DNA of 64,000 nt from Arenicola marina (taxonomy: Eukaryota > Annelida > Polychaeta > Arenicolidae): positions 72,174,119-72,238,118 of the forward strand of contig OZ025248.1 in NCBI GenBank assembly GCA_964019135.1, read 5' to 3'. A program made the translations under genes and the position numbers. Of the stretch, positions 1 through 13,100 are shown piece by piece (positions within the stretch are counted from its first letter, which is position 1; every line of letters starts with the position of its first letter). The notes below the pieces were generated by a model, which did no database searches, was not told the DNA's origin, and saw only the letters and a program-made list of their open reading frames with translations.

Positions 1-1742
1 GAGAAACCAGCACCAGTAGAGACCGGGGTTGGGAGGTACAATTACAGAGGACGCGGTGAGAAACCAGCACTAGTGGAGACAGGTTGGGAGGAACAATTAC
101 AGAGGACGGGGTGAGAAACCAGCACCAGTGGAGACCGGGGTTGGGAGGTACAATGACAGATGATGGGGTGAGAAACCAGCACTAGTAGAGACAGGGGTTG
201 GGAGGTACAATGACAGAGGACGGGGTGAGAAACCAGCACCAGTAGAGACAGAGGTTGGGAGATACAATTACAGAGGACTGGGTGAGAAACCAGCACTAGT
301 AGAGACAGGTTAGAAGGTACAATTACAGAGGACGGGGTGAGAAATCAGCACTAGTAGAGACAGGGGTTGGAAGGTACAATTACAGAGGACGGGGTGAGAA
401 ACCAGCACTAGTAGAGACAGGGGTTGGAAGGTACAATGACAGAGGACGGGGTGAGAAACCAGCACCAGTAGAGACAGGTTGGGAGGTACAATGACAGAGG
501 ACGGGGTGAGAAACCAGCACCAGTGGAGACCGGGGTTGGGAGGTACAATTACAGAGGACGGGGTGAGAAACCAGCACCAGTGGAGACCGGGGTTGGGAGG
601 TACAATTACAGAGGACTGGGTGAGAAACCAGCACCAGTAGAGACAGGGGTTAGAAGGTACAATGACAGAGGACGGGGTGAGAAACCAGCACCAGTGGAGA
701 CAGGTTGGGAGGTACAATTACAGAGGACGGGGTGAGAAACCAGCACTAGTAGAGACAGGGGTTGGGAGGTACAATTACAGAGGACTGGGTGAGAAACCAG
801 CACCAATGGAGACCGGGGGTGGGAGGTACAATTACAGAGGACGGGGTGAGAAACCAGCACCAGTGGAGACCGGGGTTGGGAGGTACAATTACAGAGGACG
901 GGGTGAGAAACCAGCACCAGTAGAGACGGGTTGGAAGGTACAATTACAGAGGACGGGGTGAGAAACCAGCACCAGTAGAGACCGGGGTTGGGAGGTACAA
1001 TGACAGAGGACGGGGTGAAAAACCAGCACTACTAGAGACAGGGGTTGGGAGGTACAATTACAGAGGACGGGGTGAGAAACCAGCACCAGTAGAGACAGGT
1101 TGGGAGGTACAATTACAGAGGACGGGGTGAGAAACCAGCACCAGTAGTGACAGGTTGGAAGGTACAATTACAGAGGACTGAGTGAGAAACCAGCACCAGT
1201 GGAGACAGGGGTTGGGAGGTACCATTACAGAGGACGGGGTGAGAAACCAGCACCAGTAGAGACAGGTTGGAAGGTACAATTACAGAGGACTGGGTGAGAA
1301 ACCAGCACCAGTAGTGACAGGTTGGAAGGTACAATTACAGAGGACTGGGTGAGAAACCAGCACCAGTGGAGACAGGGGTTGGGAGATACAATTACAGAGG
1401 ACGGGGTGAGAAACCAGCACCAGTAGAGACAGGTTGGAAGGTACAATTACAGATGACTGGGTGAGAAACCAGCACCAGTGGAGACAGGGGTTGGGAGGTA
1501 CAATTACAGAGGACGGGGTGAGAAACCAGCACCAGTGGAGACAGGGGTTAGGAGGTACAATTACAGAGGACGGAGTAAGAAACCAACACCAGTGGAGACA
1601 GGTTGGGAGGTACAATGACAGAGGACGGGGTGAGAAACCAGCACTAGTAAATATGGTAAAAGACCAGTAGAGACAGGGGTTGGGAGGTACAATTACAGAG
1701 GAAGGGGTGAGAAATCAGCACTAGTAGAGACAGGAGTTGGAA
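1..1742. repeat. 55-57-bp minisatellite, about 31 copies, cut by window edge
   Basis: Head-to-tail units beginning GAGAAACCAGCACCAGT and containing GGTACAATTACAGAGGAC. Two length classes, 57 and 55 bp, differ by presence of GGGGTT or only GGTT. The array runs off the left edge and degenerates at about 1740. It lies in the intron upstream of exon 1. Short open frames on both strands are repeat translations, not genes. Confidence 0.95.
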
Positions 1743-1757
1743 GAATTACACGAGAAT

Positions 1758-4035
1758 TCTGACCACGTGTTTTCTTTCGAAGCTAGTCAAGCAGACTGGT
1801 TGATAATTCTGACGACGTGTTTTGTTTCGACGCTAGTCGAGCAGACTGGTTGATAATTCTGACGACGTGTTTTGTTTCGAAGCTAGTAGAGCAGACTGGT
1901 TGATAATTCTGACGACGTATTTTGTTTTGAGGCTAGTCTAGCAGACTGGTTGATAATTCTGACGACATGTTTCGTTTCGAAGCTAGTCTAGCAGACTGGT
2001 TGATAATGCTGACGACGTGTTTTGTTTTGAAGCTAGTCGAGCAGACTGGTTGATAATTTTGACGACGTGTTTTGTTTCGAAGCTTGTCGAGCAGACTGGT
2101 TCATAATTCTGACGACGTGTTTTTTATTTCGAAGCTAGTCGAGCAGACTGGTTGATAATTCTGACGACGTGTTTTGTTTTGAAGCTAGTCTAGCAGACTG
2201 GTTGATAATTCTGACGACGTGTTTTGTTTCGACGCTAGTCGAGCAGACTGGTTCATAATTCTGACGACGTGTTTTGTTTCGAAGCTAGTCGAGCAGACTG
2301 GTTGATAATTCTGACGACGTGTTTTGTTTTGAGGCTAGTCTAGCAGACTGGTTGATAATTCTGACGACGTGTTTTGTTTCGAAGCTAGTCGAGCAGACTG
2401 GTTGTTAATTCTGACGACGTGTTTTGTTTCGAAGCTAGTCGAGCAGACTGGTTGATAATTCTGACGACGTGTTTTGTTTTGAAGCTAGTCCAGCAGACTG
2501 GTATATAATTCTGACGACGTGTTTTGTTTTGAAGCTAGTCGAGCAGACTGGTTGCTAATTCTGGCGACGTGTTTTGTTTCGAAGCTAGTCGAGCAGACTG
2601 GTTGATAATTCTGACGACGTGTTTTGTTTCGAAGCTTGTCGAGCAGACTGGTTCATAATTCTGACGACGTGTTTTTTATTTCGAAGCTAGTCGAGCAGAC
2701 TGGTTGATAATTCTGACGACGTGTTTTGTTTCGAAGCTAGTCGAGCAGACTGGTTGATAATTCTGACGACGTGTTTTGTTTTGAGGCTAGTCTAGCTGGC
2801 TGGTTGATAATTCTGGCGACGTGTTTTGTTTCGAAGCTATTCGAGCAGACTGGTTGGTAATTCTGACGACGTGTTTTGTTTCGAAGCTAGTCGAGCAGAC
2901 TGGTTGATAATTCTGACGACGTGTTTTGTTTTGAAGCTAGTCCAGCAGACTGGTATATAATTCTGACGACGTGTTTTGTTTCGAAGCTAGTCGAGCAGAC
3001 TGGTTGATAATTCTGACGACGTGTTTTGTTTCGAAGCTAGTCGAGCAGACTGGTTGATAATTCTGATGACGTGTTTTGTTTCGAAGCTAGTCGAGCAGAC
3101 TGGTTGATAATTCTGACGACGTGTTTTGTTTCGAAGCTAGTCGAGCAGACTGGTTGATAATTCTGACGACGTGTTTTGTTTCGAAGCTTGTCGAGCAGAC
3201 TGGTTGTTAATTCTGACGACGTGTTTTTTATTTCGAAGCTAGTCGAGCAGACTGGTTGATAATTCTGACGACGTGTTTTGTTTTGAAGCTAGTCTAGCAG
3301 ACTGGTTGATAATTCTGACGACGTGTTTTGTTTTGAAGCTAGTCGAGCAGACTGGTTGATAATTCTGATGACGTGTTTTGTTTCGAAGCTAGTCGAGCAG
3401 ACTGGTTGATAATTCTGACGACGTGTTTTGTTTCGAAGGTAATCCAGCAGACTGGTTGATAATTCTGACGACGTGTTTTGTTTCGAAGCTAGTCGAGCAG
3501 ACTGGTTGATAATTCTGACGACGTGTTTTGTTTCGAAGCTAGTCTAGCAGACTGGTTGATAATTCTGACGACGTGTTTTGTTTTGAAGCTAGTCTAGCAG
3601 ACTGGTTGATAATTCTGACGACGTGTTTTGTTTCGAAGCTAGTCGAGCAGACTGGTTGATAATTCTGACGACGTGTTTTGTTTCGAAGCTAGTCGAGCAG
3701 ACTGGTTGATAATTCTGACGACGTGTTTTGTTTCGAAGCTAGTCTAGCAGACTGGTTGATAATTCTGACGACGTGTTTTGTTTCGAAGCTAGTCGAGCAG
3801 ACTGGTTGATAATTCTGACGACGTGTGTTGTTTCGAAGCTAGTCAAGCAGATTGGTTGATAGTTCTGACGACGTGTTTTGTTTCGAAGCTAGTCGAGCAG
3901 ACTGGTTGATAATTCTGACGACGTGTTTTGTTTTGAAACTAGTCGAGCAGACTGGTTGATAATTCTGACCACGTGTTTTTTTTTGAAGCTAGTCTAGCAG
4001 ACTGGTTAATAATTCTGACGATGTGTTTCGCGTGT
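1758..4035. repeat. 50-bp minisatellite, about 45 copies, abutting exon 1 acceptor
   Basis: Units of 50 bp with core ATTCTGACGACGTGTTTTG followed by TTTCGAAGCTAGTCGAGCAG. Variants include TTTTGAAG, GTCTAGCAG and a TTTTTATT insertion form. Every unit holds a CTGAC branch-point-like pentamer followed by a T-rich stretch. The last unit runs into the splice acceptor of exon 1, so the array forms the 3' end of the intron. Confidence 0.95.
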
Positions 4036-4042
4036 TTTGCAG
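4015..4042 (+). promoter_or_regulatory. Predicted branch point and 3' splice site of exon 1
   Basis: CTGAC at 4015-4019 belongs to the final satellite unit, and its A (4018) is 24 nt before the acceptor AG at 4041-4042. That is within normal metazoan branch-point spacing. The tract between them is GATGTGTTTCGCGTGTTTTG. This is a sequence prediction only. Confidence 0.55.
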
Positions 4043-4106
4043 GACGAGAAGAACACATCCGGGTCCCGTGGTGCACATCAGCGACAACCCTGTGGACAGC
4101 AATAAG
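4043..4106 (+). CDS. STXBP5: Tomosyn exon 1 (first in window)
   Basis: Encodes (x)TRRTHPGPVVHISDNPVDSNK. The first base completes a codon begun in an upstream exon outside the window, and the exon ends on a full codon (AAG). Acceptor TTTTGCAG, donor GTGAGC. THPGPVVHISDNP is a hallmark stretch of tomosyn between the early blades of propeller 1, just before the LLIGFES strand supplied by the next exon. The coding match and both splice sites make this exon secure, although it is only 64 bp. Confidence 0.92.
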
Positions 4107-7100
4107 GTGAGCGCGCCACATACATGGCTCCCCCTCCAGCGTCCTCACCCCCTCACCCTCCTCCGTCCTCACCCCCCCCCCCCCTCCTCCGTCCTCACCC
4201 CCTCCTCCGTCCTCACCCCCCCTCCTTCGTCTTCACCCCCCTCCTTTGCCTTCACCCCCCCCCTCCTTCGCCCTCAGCACCCTCCTCCGCCCTCAGCCCC
4301 CCTCCTTCGCCCTCAGCCCCCCTCCTTCGCCCTCAGCCCCCCTCCTTCGCCCTCAGCCCCCCTCCTATGCATCTGGCCATGTTGTACAACTAACACCTGA
4401 CCATTGAAAACACGAACTGACCATTGGAAACACGAATTGACCATTGGAAACACGAATTGACCATTAGAAACACGAATTGGCCATTATAAACACGACCTGC
4501 CCATTCCAAACAAGGTTTGGCCATTGCATATTATTTCGCACAACTCTCTTTCACGAGCGCTGTGGTCACTTTAGTTAGGTAATTAACACGGCCACGTGAT
4601 ACCGATCCGTCCATTCCTCGCCTGCAGCCATTGACACAGAATGACCTTGACCGTCGGGGCGTCCGACGTCGGTGTTTATCACTTCATTCATTACTCGCGG
4701 GTCGTCTCCATTGGACACACTGCTGCCCAGCCTCGTTCTGGCGAGCCGCTCCCATCTTGAAGCTTCAAAAGAAAAGCAAACCCGAGCCGCGCTGAACCTA
4801 AAGGGAATAGCCCGCATGAGTAATTGGCATAAAGGCTTCAGCTTTGATCAAAGGTGACGACAGTGTCCCAGTGTATATTACGTCGGAAGAATCGAAGAAA
4901 GAGAAGGGCCTGTTACAGTAGTATCCCCCGGAGACAGAGTAATCGGGGGAGGGGAGATGGGGGAGGCGGCCGGGGGTGGAGGGGGTGAAACCTTGGCGGC
5001 AACACATGGCCGGGACAACGACTATATATATATGTATATATAGCTAGCAACTTTTCTAAAGGACATCTAGTGGTTAGCAAGGGAGGCTAGCAGGCTGGTA
5101 GGCTGTCTGCTTGGCCGGCTGGCTGGCTGGCTGGCTGGGGCTGGCTGGGGACATGGCTTTCGCTGTTAGCCATGTCGGAGGGAGGGAGAAGTAGCAGCCA
5201 GCTAGGGAGACTCCCATCACGACGCTGCCGTCATATTTAATAGAGCAACTGTCCCGCTCGATCAGAGCCGAATGACTGATTCCCCCGCTGTGGACGACTG
5301 TAACACGAGCAGCGGGGTCACCGTGGTGGGGGCGGGATTGGATTTGGGTGGAGATTCTGGTCCGGGAGGACGAGTAGGTGGGGTGCCGTGGAGGGGGGTG
5401 GGGGGGGGGGCAACAGTGGGGTGATGGGAGTAGGTCCTTACAGTCGGAAAAGACTTGCGGCAAGAATATTTGTGGTTTTCTTGAGGTGGCGACGGGAAGC
5501 CAGGACCCTAGCGGCCCAGATATTTTTTGTGCCATTGGTCGAGGCTTCTACGGCTCACGGAGCAGACGACACCGTTGTTTGCTTTTGGCGGGAAAACGCC
5601 GTTTCTCCATTTCCCGCTGACGTCTGTGGTCAGTCGTAGCTTCCAGTCTCAGTAGGATATCGTAGCATTCACTGACTTTAGATTTTATGAAAGTTTAGCT
5701 TCGTCAAGTCTAAAATAGAGGGGAAAATTATTCATAGCTTGATGCAAACAAATTACTTGACAATGGTTATGTTGATATTGTTAGGAAATATGTTCCTCAT
5801 CATATTTATCTTTCCTATGTACATGTACATGTATATCTTCCAAATATACTGTTACATCAAATCAACCTGACATTTTTTTTGCAATTTATTTATTTAATAA
5901 TTAACACACATATCAACCTGAAATGGTCGATAAAGAACGACTCTCCGTTGTCGCAAGAGATGCCCTGGCCTTGTTAAGCCCCTTAGTGCACAAATGTGGC
6001 TGGCAATAGAAATTTAGTTTTTCGTTCGGAACGATATGAAGGGTGGAGGGGGTGTGTGGGGGGGGGGGGGGTATGCGGCAATTGTCGTTTTTGGTTGCCC
6101 GTGTAACTTCCAAGACGTAGCCATTACGCCAGCTTCTATTCTACTTAACAGCTATCTTCTGTCTCATCTTTTAGCATGGAGTGGGTGACTGAATAGTAGG
6201 AGAGGCTTATCACCTCGAATGCCTCGGGTAAAATGTTTTCAAATCACTGGTCTAGATTTATTCCCTTGTCTGATTCTAAACGATAAACCTTTTTTACCCC
6301 TGAAACATAAAAAGATCAATTTCTCAAAAGCACGTTTTTTGTTAACCATTTTGGAACCCCGGTGCAGATAGGGATCCAGCCCGATAAGTGGGTGTGGAGT
6401 GGGCGGGGTGGAGGGAGGGTGGTGGCGGGGTGTGGGGGGGTGTCAGGTAGGATCTGCGCGGTGAGGGAGGGGTGCCGGGGAGGGGTAGAAGGTGTGAGAG
6501 ACGCCTCCTGAGATGTTGGCTGTAAGGGTGATGGGCCTGCCACCGGTTGCCCTTTCGTACCTCGTGGTTCCGCCTTGCCCTTACACCAATAACTTATGGC
6601 TTTAGCCAGCCAGCTAGCCGGCGCTGGCTCCCTGCCACTATGCCTGTAATAAGAGAACCAGCCTCGTGTCTGCGGACCAGCTATCAGAGTAACAAATGCG
6701 TCTGCCTTCCCGGGTTAGCAGTATATCTAAAGGACTCCAATTCCCGTATACATTCTGGCACTCTCTGGCGGCCCTTCACTGGCCTTTTTCGCCAATGCGG
6801 CTTTTGCTCTCGTGTCTAAAACGACCAACCTCTGAATATTTCTTCTTTTTCCGAGGCCTCATCCAGAGCAAAATGACGTTGGAGGAGTGTGCATAACAAT
6901 CTGGAATTGTTCTTTTACCTTCTCAATGCGGAATTGTCACGGGATGTTTGTCCACACCTGTCCAATAAATATGCTGCACTGTATTGTAACGGCTCAGCAT
7001 AATTCTTTAGGGTCGTTAAATTTAATTTGACTTTTTGATTGTGACCTTCGATAGCTTTGACAGCCATAAAATGGATGGGGATTGTTGCTAATTATATCGT

Positions 7101-10100
7101 GATGTTGAATTATGATGCGTAAGTTTAAGTGAAATTTTACTGATGCAAAACAAAGTGACACTTTTAAAGTTGGCCTGACGGAATTCTGCCGATGGCCTAT
7201 GGGAGGAAGAGTTGGCTGCACCTCCTAAGGCTGGACCTCCTAAGGCGGGACCGCCTAAGGCTGGACCTCCTAAGGCTGGACCTCCTAAGGCTGGACCTCC
7301 TAAGGCGGGACCTCCTAAGGCTGGACCACCTAAGGCTGGACCTCCTAAGGCGGGACCTCCTAAGGCTGGACCTCCTAAGGCGGGACCTCCTAAGGCGGGA
7401 CCTCCTAAGGCTGGACCGCCTAAGGCTGGACCGCCTAAGGCTGGACCTCCTAAGGCTGGACCTCCTAAGGCGGGACCTCCTAAGGCTGGACCACCTAAGG
7501 CTGGACCGCCTAAGGCTGGACCTCCTAAGGCTGGACCTCCTAAGGCTGGACCTCCTAAGGCGGGACCTTCTAAGGCTGGACCTCCTAAGGCGGGACCGCC
7601 TAAGGCTGGACCTCCTAAGGCGGGACCGCCTAAGGCTGGACCTTCTAAGGCTAGACCTCCTAAGGCGGGACCGCCTAAGGCTGGACCTCCTAAGGCGGGA
7701 CCTCCTAAGGCTGGACCACCTAAGGCTGGACCTCCTAAGGCGGGACCTCCTAAGGCTGGACCACCTAAGGCTGGACCGCCTAAGGCTGGACCTCCTAAGG
7801 CTGGACCTCCTAAGGCTGGACCTCCTAAGGCGGGACCTTCTAAGGCTGGACCTCCTAAGGCGGGACCGCCTAAGGCTGGACCTCCTAAGGCGGGACCGCC
7901 TAAGGCTGGACCTTCTAAGGCTAGACCTCCTAAGGCGGGACCGCCTAAGGCGGGACCGCCTAAGGCGGGACCGCCTAAGGCTGGACCGCCTAAGGCTGGA
8001 CCGCCTAAGGCGGGACCGCCTAAGGCGGGACCGCCTAAGGCGGGACCGCCTAAGGCTGGACCGCCTAAGGCTGGACCGCCTAAGGCTGGACCTCCTAAGG
8101 CGGGACCGCCTCATCGGTTACGTCCTGCCTTTTCTCGGCCCTTGTCCGTGAGGCTTCCACACGTTATTTAGGAGTTCTTTGTAGTTTATTCAGATGTGTA
8201 AATGTACATGTAAACTCTGCAGCCCAGTATAACATGTCTCAGATTGTGCAATGGCTGCCAGTGCAAAGATTACTGCGGTCCGTATTATAATAACTGTACG
8301 ACTGTCACGTCCGTATTATAGCTGTATTATCCTCACGTCCGTATTATAGCTGTATTACCCTCACGTCCGTATTATAGCTGTATTACCCTCACGTCCGTAT
8401 TATAGCTGTATTACCCTCACGTCCGTATTATAGTTGTACTACTCTCACTTCCGTATTATTACTGTACTACCCTCACGTCCGTATTATAGCTGTACTACCC
8501 TCCCGTCCGTATTATAGCTGTACCACCCTTACGTCCGTATTATTGCTGTACTAACCTCACGTCCGTATTATAGCTGTACCACCCTCACGTCCGTAGTATT
8601 GCTGTACTAGCCTCACGTCCGTATTATAACTGTATTACCCTCACGTCTGTATTTTAGCTGTACCACCCTCACGTCCGTATTATAACTGTATTACCCTCAG
8701 GTCCGTATTATAGCTGTACCACCCTCACGTCCGTATTATGACTGTACTACCATCAGGTCCGTATTATAGCTGTACCACCCTCACGTCCGTATTATGACTG
8801 TACTACCCTCAAGTCCGTATTATAATTGTACCACCCTCACGTCCGTATTATAGCTGTACTACCCTCACGTCCGTATTATAGCTGTACTACCCTCACTCAC
8901 TTTTTTTTCCAGTTGCTGATAGGATTTGAATCTGATGCCATAGTACTCTGGGACCTGAAGAGCAAGACTGCGGAGGCCAGGTTCACATGTTCCGAGGTAA
9001 GTGCTCGCTGAAGGAAGACTAACCACTGTCGGGCAAACACCGCCATCTGCCACCCCCCGCCCTCGTCCTTCTCTCGGGCTTCCCCTCCCTCACTCCCATC
9101 CCCCACTCCAATCCCCCAATCCAACGCCAGCCCTCCGTGCCATCCTGCGCTGCCCCCCGCCCTCCTCCCTCTCTCGGGTTCCTCCCTCCCCCACTCCCAT
9201 CCCCCACTCCAATCCCCCAATCCAACGCCAGCCCCCCGTGCCATCCTGCGCTGCCCCCCGCCCTCTTCCCTCTCTCGGGCTTTCCTCTTCCTCACTCCCA
9301 TCCCCCACTCCAATCCCCCAATCCAACGCCAGCCCCCCGTGCCATCCTGGGCTGCCCCCCGCCCTCCTCCCTCTCTCGGGCTTTCCCCTCCCTCACTCCC
9401 ATCCCCCACTCCAATCCCCCAATCCAACGCCAGCCCCCCGTGCCATCCTGCGCTGCCCCCCGCCCTCCTCCCTGTCTCGGGCTTTCCCCTACCTCACTCC
9501 CATCCCCCACTCCAATCCCCCAATCCAACGCCAGCCCCCCGTGCCATCCTGCGCTGCCCCCCGCCCTCCTCCCTGTCTCGGGCTTTCCCCTACCTCACTC
9601 CCATCCCCCACTCCAATCCCCCAATCCAACGCCAGCCCCCCGTGCCATCCTGCGCTGCCCCCCGCCCTCCTCCCTGTCTCGGGCTTTCCCCTACCTCACT
9701 CCCATCCCCCACTCCAATCCCCCAATCCAACGCCAGCCCCCCGTGCCATCCTGCGCTGCCCCCCGCCCTCCTCCCTGTCTCGGGCTTTCCCCTACCTCAC
9801 TCCCATCCCCCACTCCAATCCCCCAATCCAACGCCAGCCACCCGTGCCATCCTGCGCTGCCCCCCGCCCTCCTTCCTCTCTCGGGCTTTCCCCTCCCTCA
9901 CTCCCATCCCCCACTCCAATCCCCCAATCCAACACCAGCCACCCGTGCCAACCTGCGCTGCCCCCCCCCCGCCCTCCTTCCTCTCTCGGGCTTTCCCCTC
10001 CCTCACTCCCATCCCCCACTCCAATCCCCCAATCCAACACCAGCCACCCGTGCCATCCTGCGCTGCCCCCCGCCCTCCTCCCTCTCTCGGGTTCCTCCCT

Positions 10101-13100
10101 CCCCCACTCCCATCCCCCACTCCAATCCCCCAATCCAACGCCAGCCCCCCGTGCCATCCTGCGCTGCCCCGTCCTCCTCCCTCTCTTGGGTTACCCCCTC
10201 CCCCACTCCCATCCCCCATTCCAATCCCCCAATCTAACGCCAGCCTTCCGCCACAGCCCCCCCGCCCCAGCCCCCCGCCACCACAACCCCCCCCCCCCGC
10301 GCCAGCCCTCCGCGCCATCCTGCGCTGCCAGCGGCCAGTCTCCAGGTAGTTTCCCCTTTCCGCTCACGCGCTCCCGGGTCCCCTAGTACACCCCTTGCAA
10401 GTTGTCCCCCAGCGCCCATCAAGCAGCCACCAGTGTAACATGATCTCGCGTATCAATATCCCCTCTCTCAGTTGATAAATCGAATAAAGCGTGGGGTTCC
10501 CAGGGAGACGACGGCCCCGGCTAAGGAGGGCGAGTACAATAACCCTCAGCGCCCCCCCCCCCACCTCCCTCCCACTCCGTCCACCCCACCCCACCCCACC
10601 CCACCCCACTCTTACACCCACTCTGCATGCGCCGCCATCTTCCCCCCACTTCCTCAATATACCTGCCACAACCGCATCTGTGGAGCCGCTACACGACGCC
10701 ATTTTTAATCGATGATTGACACCACATCCGCTGCCTAGGTTCCCTGGCTCCCCTGGTTCTCCGGCGTCCTCAGCTGGGAGAATGGTTTCCGACTCAGACT
10801 GACTGGGTCATGCCACTGTTTGGTGACTGTTATTGTTTCCTCGATGGACCTTCGTCCCGACCAGCGTGGTCCATGTTTGGTGTTGTTATCTGGCAGATAT
10901 CAGGTGCTGTACACGCGCGTCCGGGGCGACTGCCAAGGGGGACCGCTCGGGGAATGGCAGAACCGATGTATGCGATACACGTCCATGTTATGACCTCTAG
11001 GACGCACTGTTGGAGCTCACACACCCGAGCTGGTGACGTTTAAGTTGGGACTCGACAGCTGGACCCAGAGAGTCGTGACTTTATTTATTTAACACATATT
11101 GGAACACATATTAAACTGCACTGTTTAGGAAGACAGGGTATATTAGACAGAGACTGTTTGGGTTGACAGGGGTATATTATATAGTGACTGTTTGGGATGA
11201 CAGGGTATATTAGACAGAGACTGTTTGGGTTGACAGGGGTATATTATATAGTGACTGTTTGGGATGACAGGGTATATTAGACAGAGACTGTTTGGGTTGA
11301 CAGGGGTATATTATATAGTGACTGTTTGGGATGACCGGGTATATTAGACAGAGACTGTTTGGGTTGACAGGGGTATATTATATAGTGACTGTTTGGGATG
11401 ACAGGGTATATTAGACAGAGACTGTTTGGGTTGACAGGGGTATATTATATAGTGACTGTTTGGGATGACAGGGTATATTAGACAGAGACTGTTTGGGTTG
11501 ACAGGGGTATATTATATAGTGACTGTTTGGGATGACAGGGTATATTAGACAGACTGTTTGGGTTGACAGGGGTGTATTATATAGTGACTGTTTGGGATGA
11601 CAGGGTATCTTAGACAGAGACTGTTTGGGTTGACAGGGGTATATTATATAGTGACTGTTTGGGATGACAGGGTATATTAGACAGAGACTGTTTGGGTTGA
11701 CAGGGGTATATTATATAGTGACTGTTTGGGATGGCAGGGTATATTAGGCAGAGACTGTTTGGGTTGACAGGGGTATATTATATAGTGACTGTTTGGGATG
11801 ACAGGGTATATTAGAGAATGTTTGGGTTGACAGGAGTATATTATATAGTGACTGTTTGGGATGACAGGGTATATTAGACAGATACTGTTGGGGATGACAG
11901 GGTATATTATATAGTGACTGTTTGGGATAACAGGGTATATTATATAGTGACTGTTTGGGATGACAGGGTATATTAGACAGAGACTGTTTGGGATGACAGG
12001 GTATATTAGACAGAGACTGTTTGGGTTGACAGCGTATATTATATAGTGACTGTTTGGGATGACAGGGTATATTATATAGTGACTGTTTGGGATGACAGGG
12101 TATATTAGAAAGAGACTGTTTGGGATGACAGGGTATATTATATAGTGAGTGTTTGGGATGAGAGGGTATATTAGACAGAGACTGTTTGGGTTGACAGGGT
12201 ATATTATATAGTGACTGTTTGGGATGGCAGGGTATATTAGACAGAGACTGTTTGGGTTGACAGGGGTATATTATATAGTGACTGTTTGGGATGACAGGGT
12301 ATATTATATAGTGACTGTTTGGGATGACATGGTATATTAGACAGAGACTGTTGGGGATGACAGCGTATATTATATAGTGACTGTTCGGGATGACAGGGTA
12401 TGTTAGACAGAGACTGTTTGGGTTGACAGGGTATATTATATAGTTACTCTTTAGGATGACAGGGTATATTAGACAGAGACTGTTGGGGATGACAGGGTAT
12501 ATTTAAGCCAGTGACTAGTGTTGACAAGGGTATATTAAACACTTTTGTGTTAACCAGTGTGATTTTTTGTAGAAGAGAGTGTCATTGAGTTACTTTGGAA
12601 TCCGAAAGATATAAGTTAGACTTGACCATTAACCTACATGTACGACAGCTAATGGGGAACTGCGGACATCTCAGTATAAATGGGGCAATTTAGTGCGTAG
12701 GTGACATCGCTTCCTTTACGTTGTTCTGTGTTCTTGCGTGGTGACCACAACGGCAAATCCTGACAGTATCATGACAGTACCCTGACAGTATCATGACAAC
12801 ATCATGACAGCATCCTGACAGTATACTGACAACATCCTGACAGCATCATGACAGTATACTGACAACATTCTGACAGTATACTGACGGTCCTGACAGTATC
12901 CTGACAGTATATGATTTGTGTGATAAGATGTCTCACAATCAAACAGCCACAACGGGACAGCATTGTACCATATAAGGACTTGATACTGCCAGGGCCTTTA
13001 ACGTTATCCAAATATTGTCGTGGGAGGTTTACTTGATGATCCGGAATAATTTGACCGGTAATACACGCGATCTGACTTTGTTAATGAGACTGCCCCCCAC

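Noticed and set aside
1-4035. CRISPR array
   Set aside because: Units are contiguous with no unique spacers, and the context is a eukaryotic intron.
7192-8171. PPKAG and RLDLLRL repeat proteins of about 319 codons
   Set aside because: Three frames are open over a 15-bp array within a tomosyn intron. No splice sites of matching phase and no family similarity.
9001-10386. Proline-rich protein of 461 codons
   Set aside because: Produced by the 101-bp C-rich array. It starts after the exon 2 donor and has no independent support.
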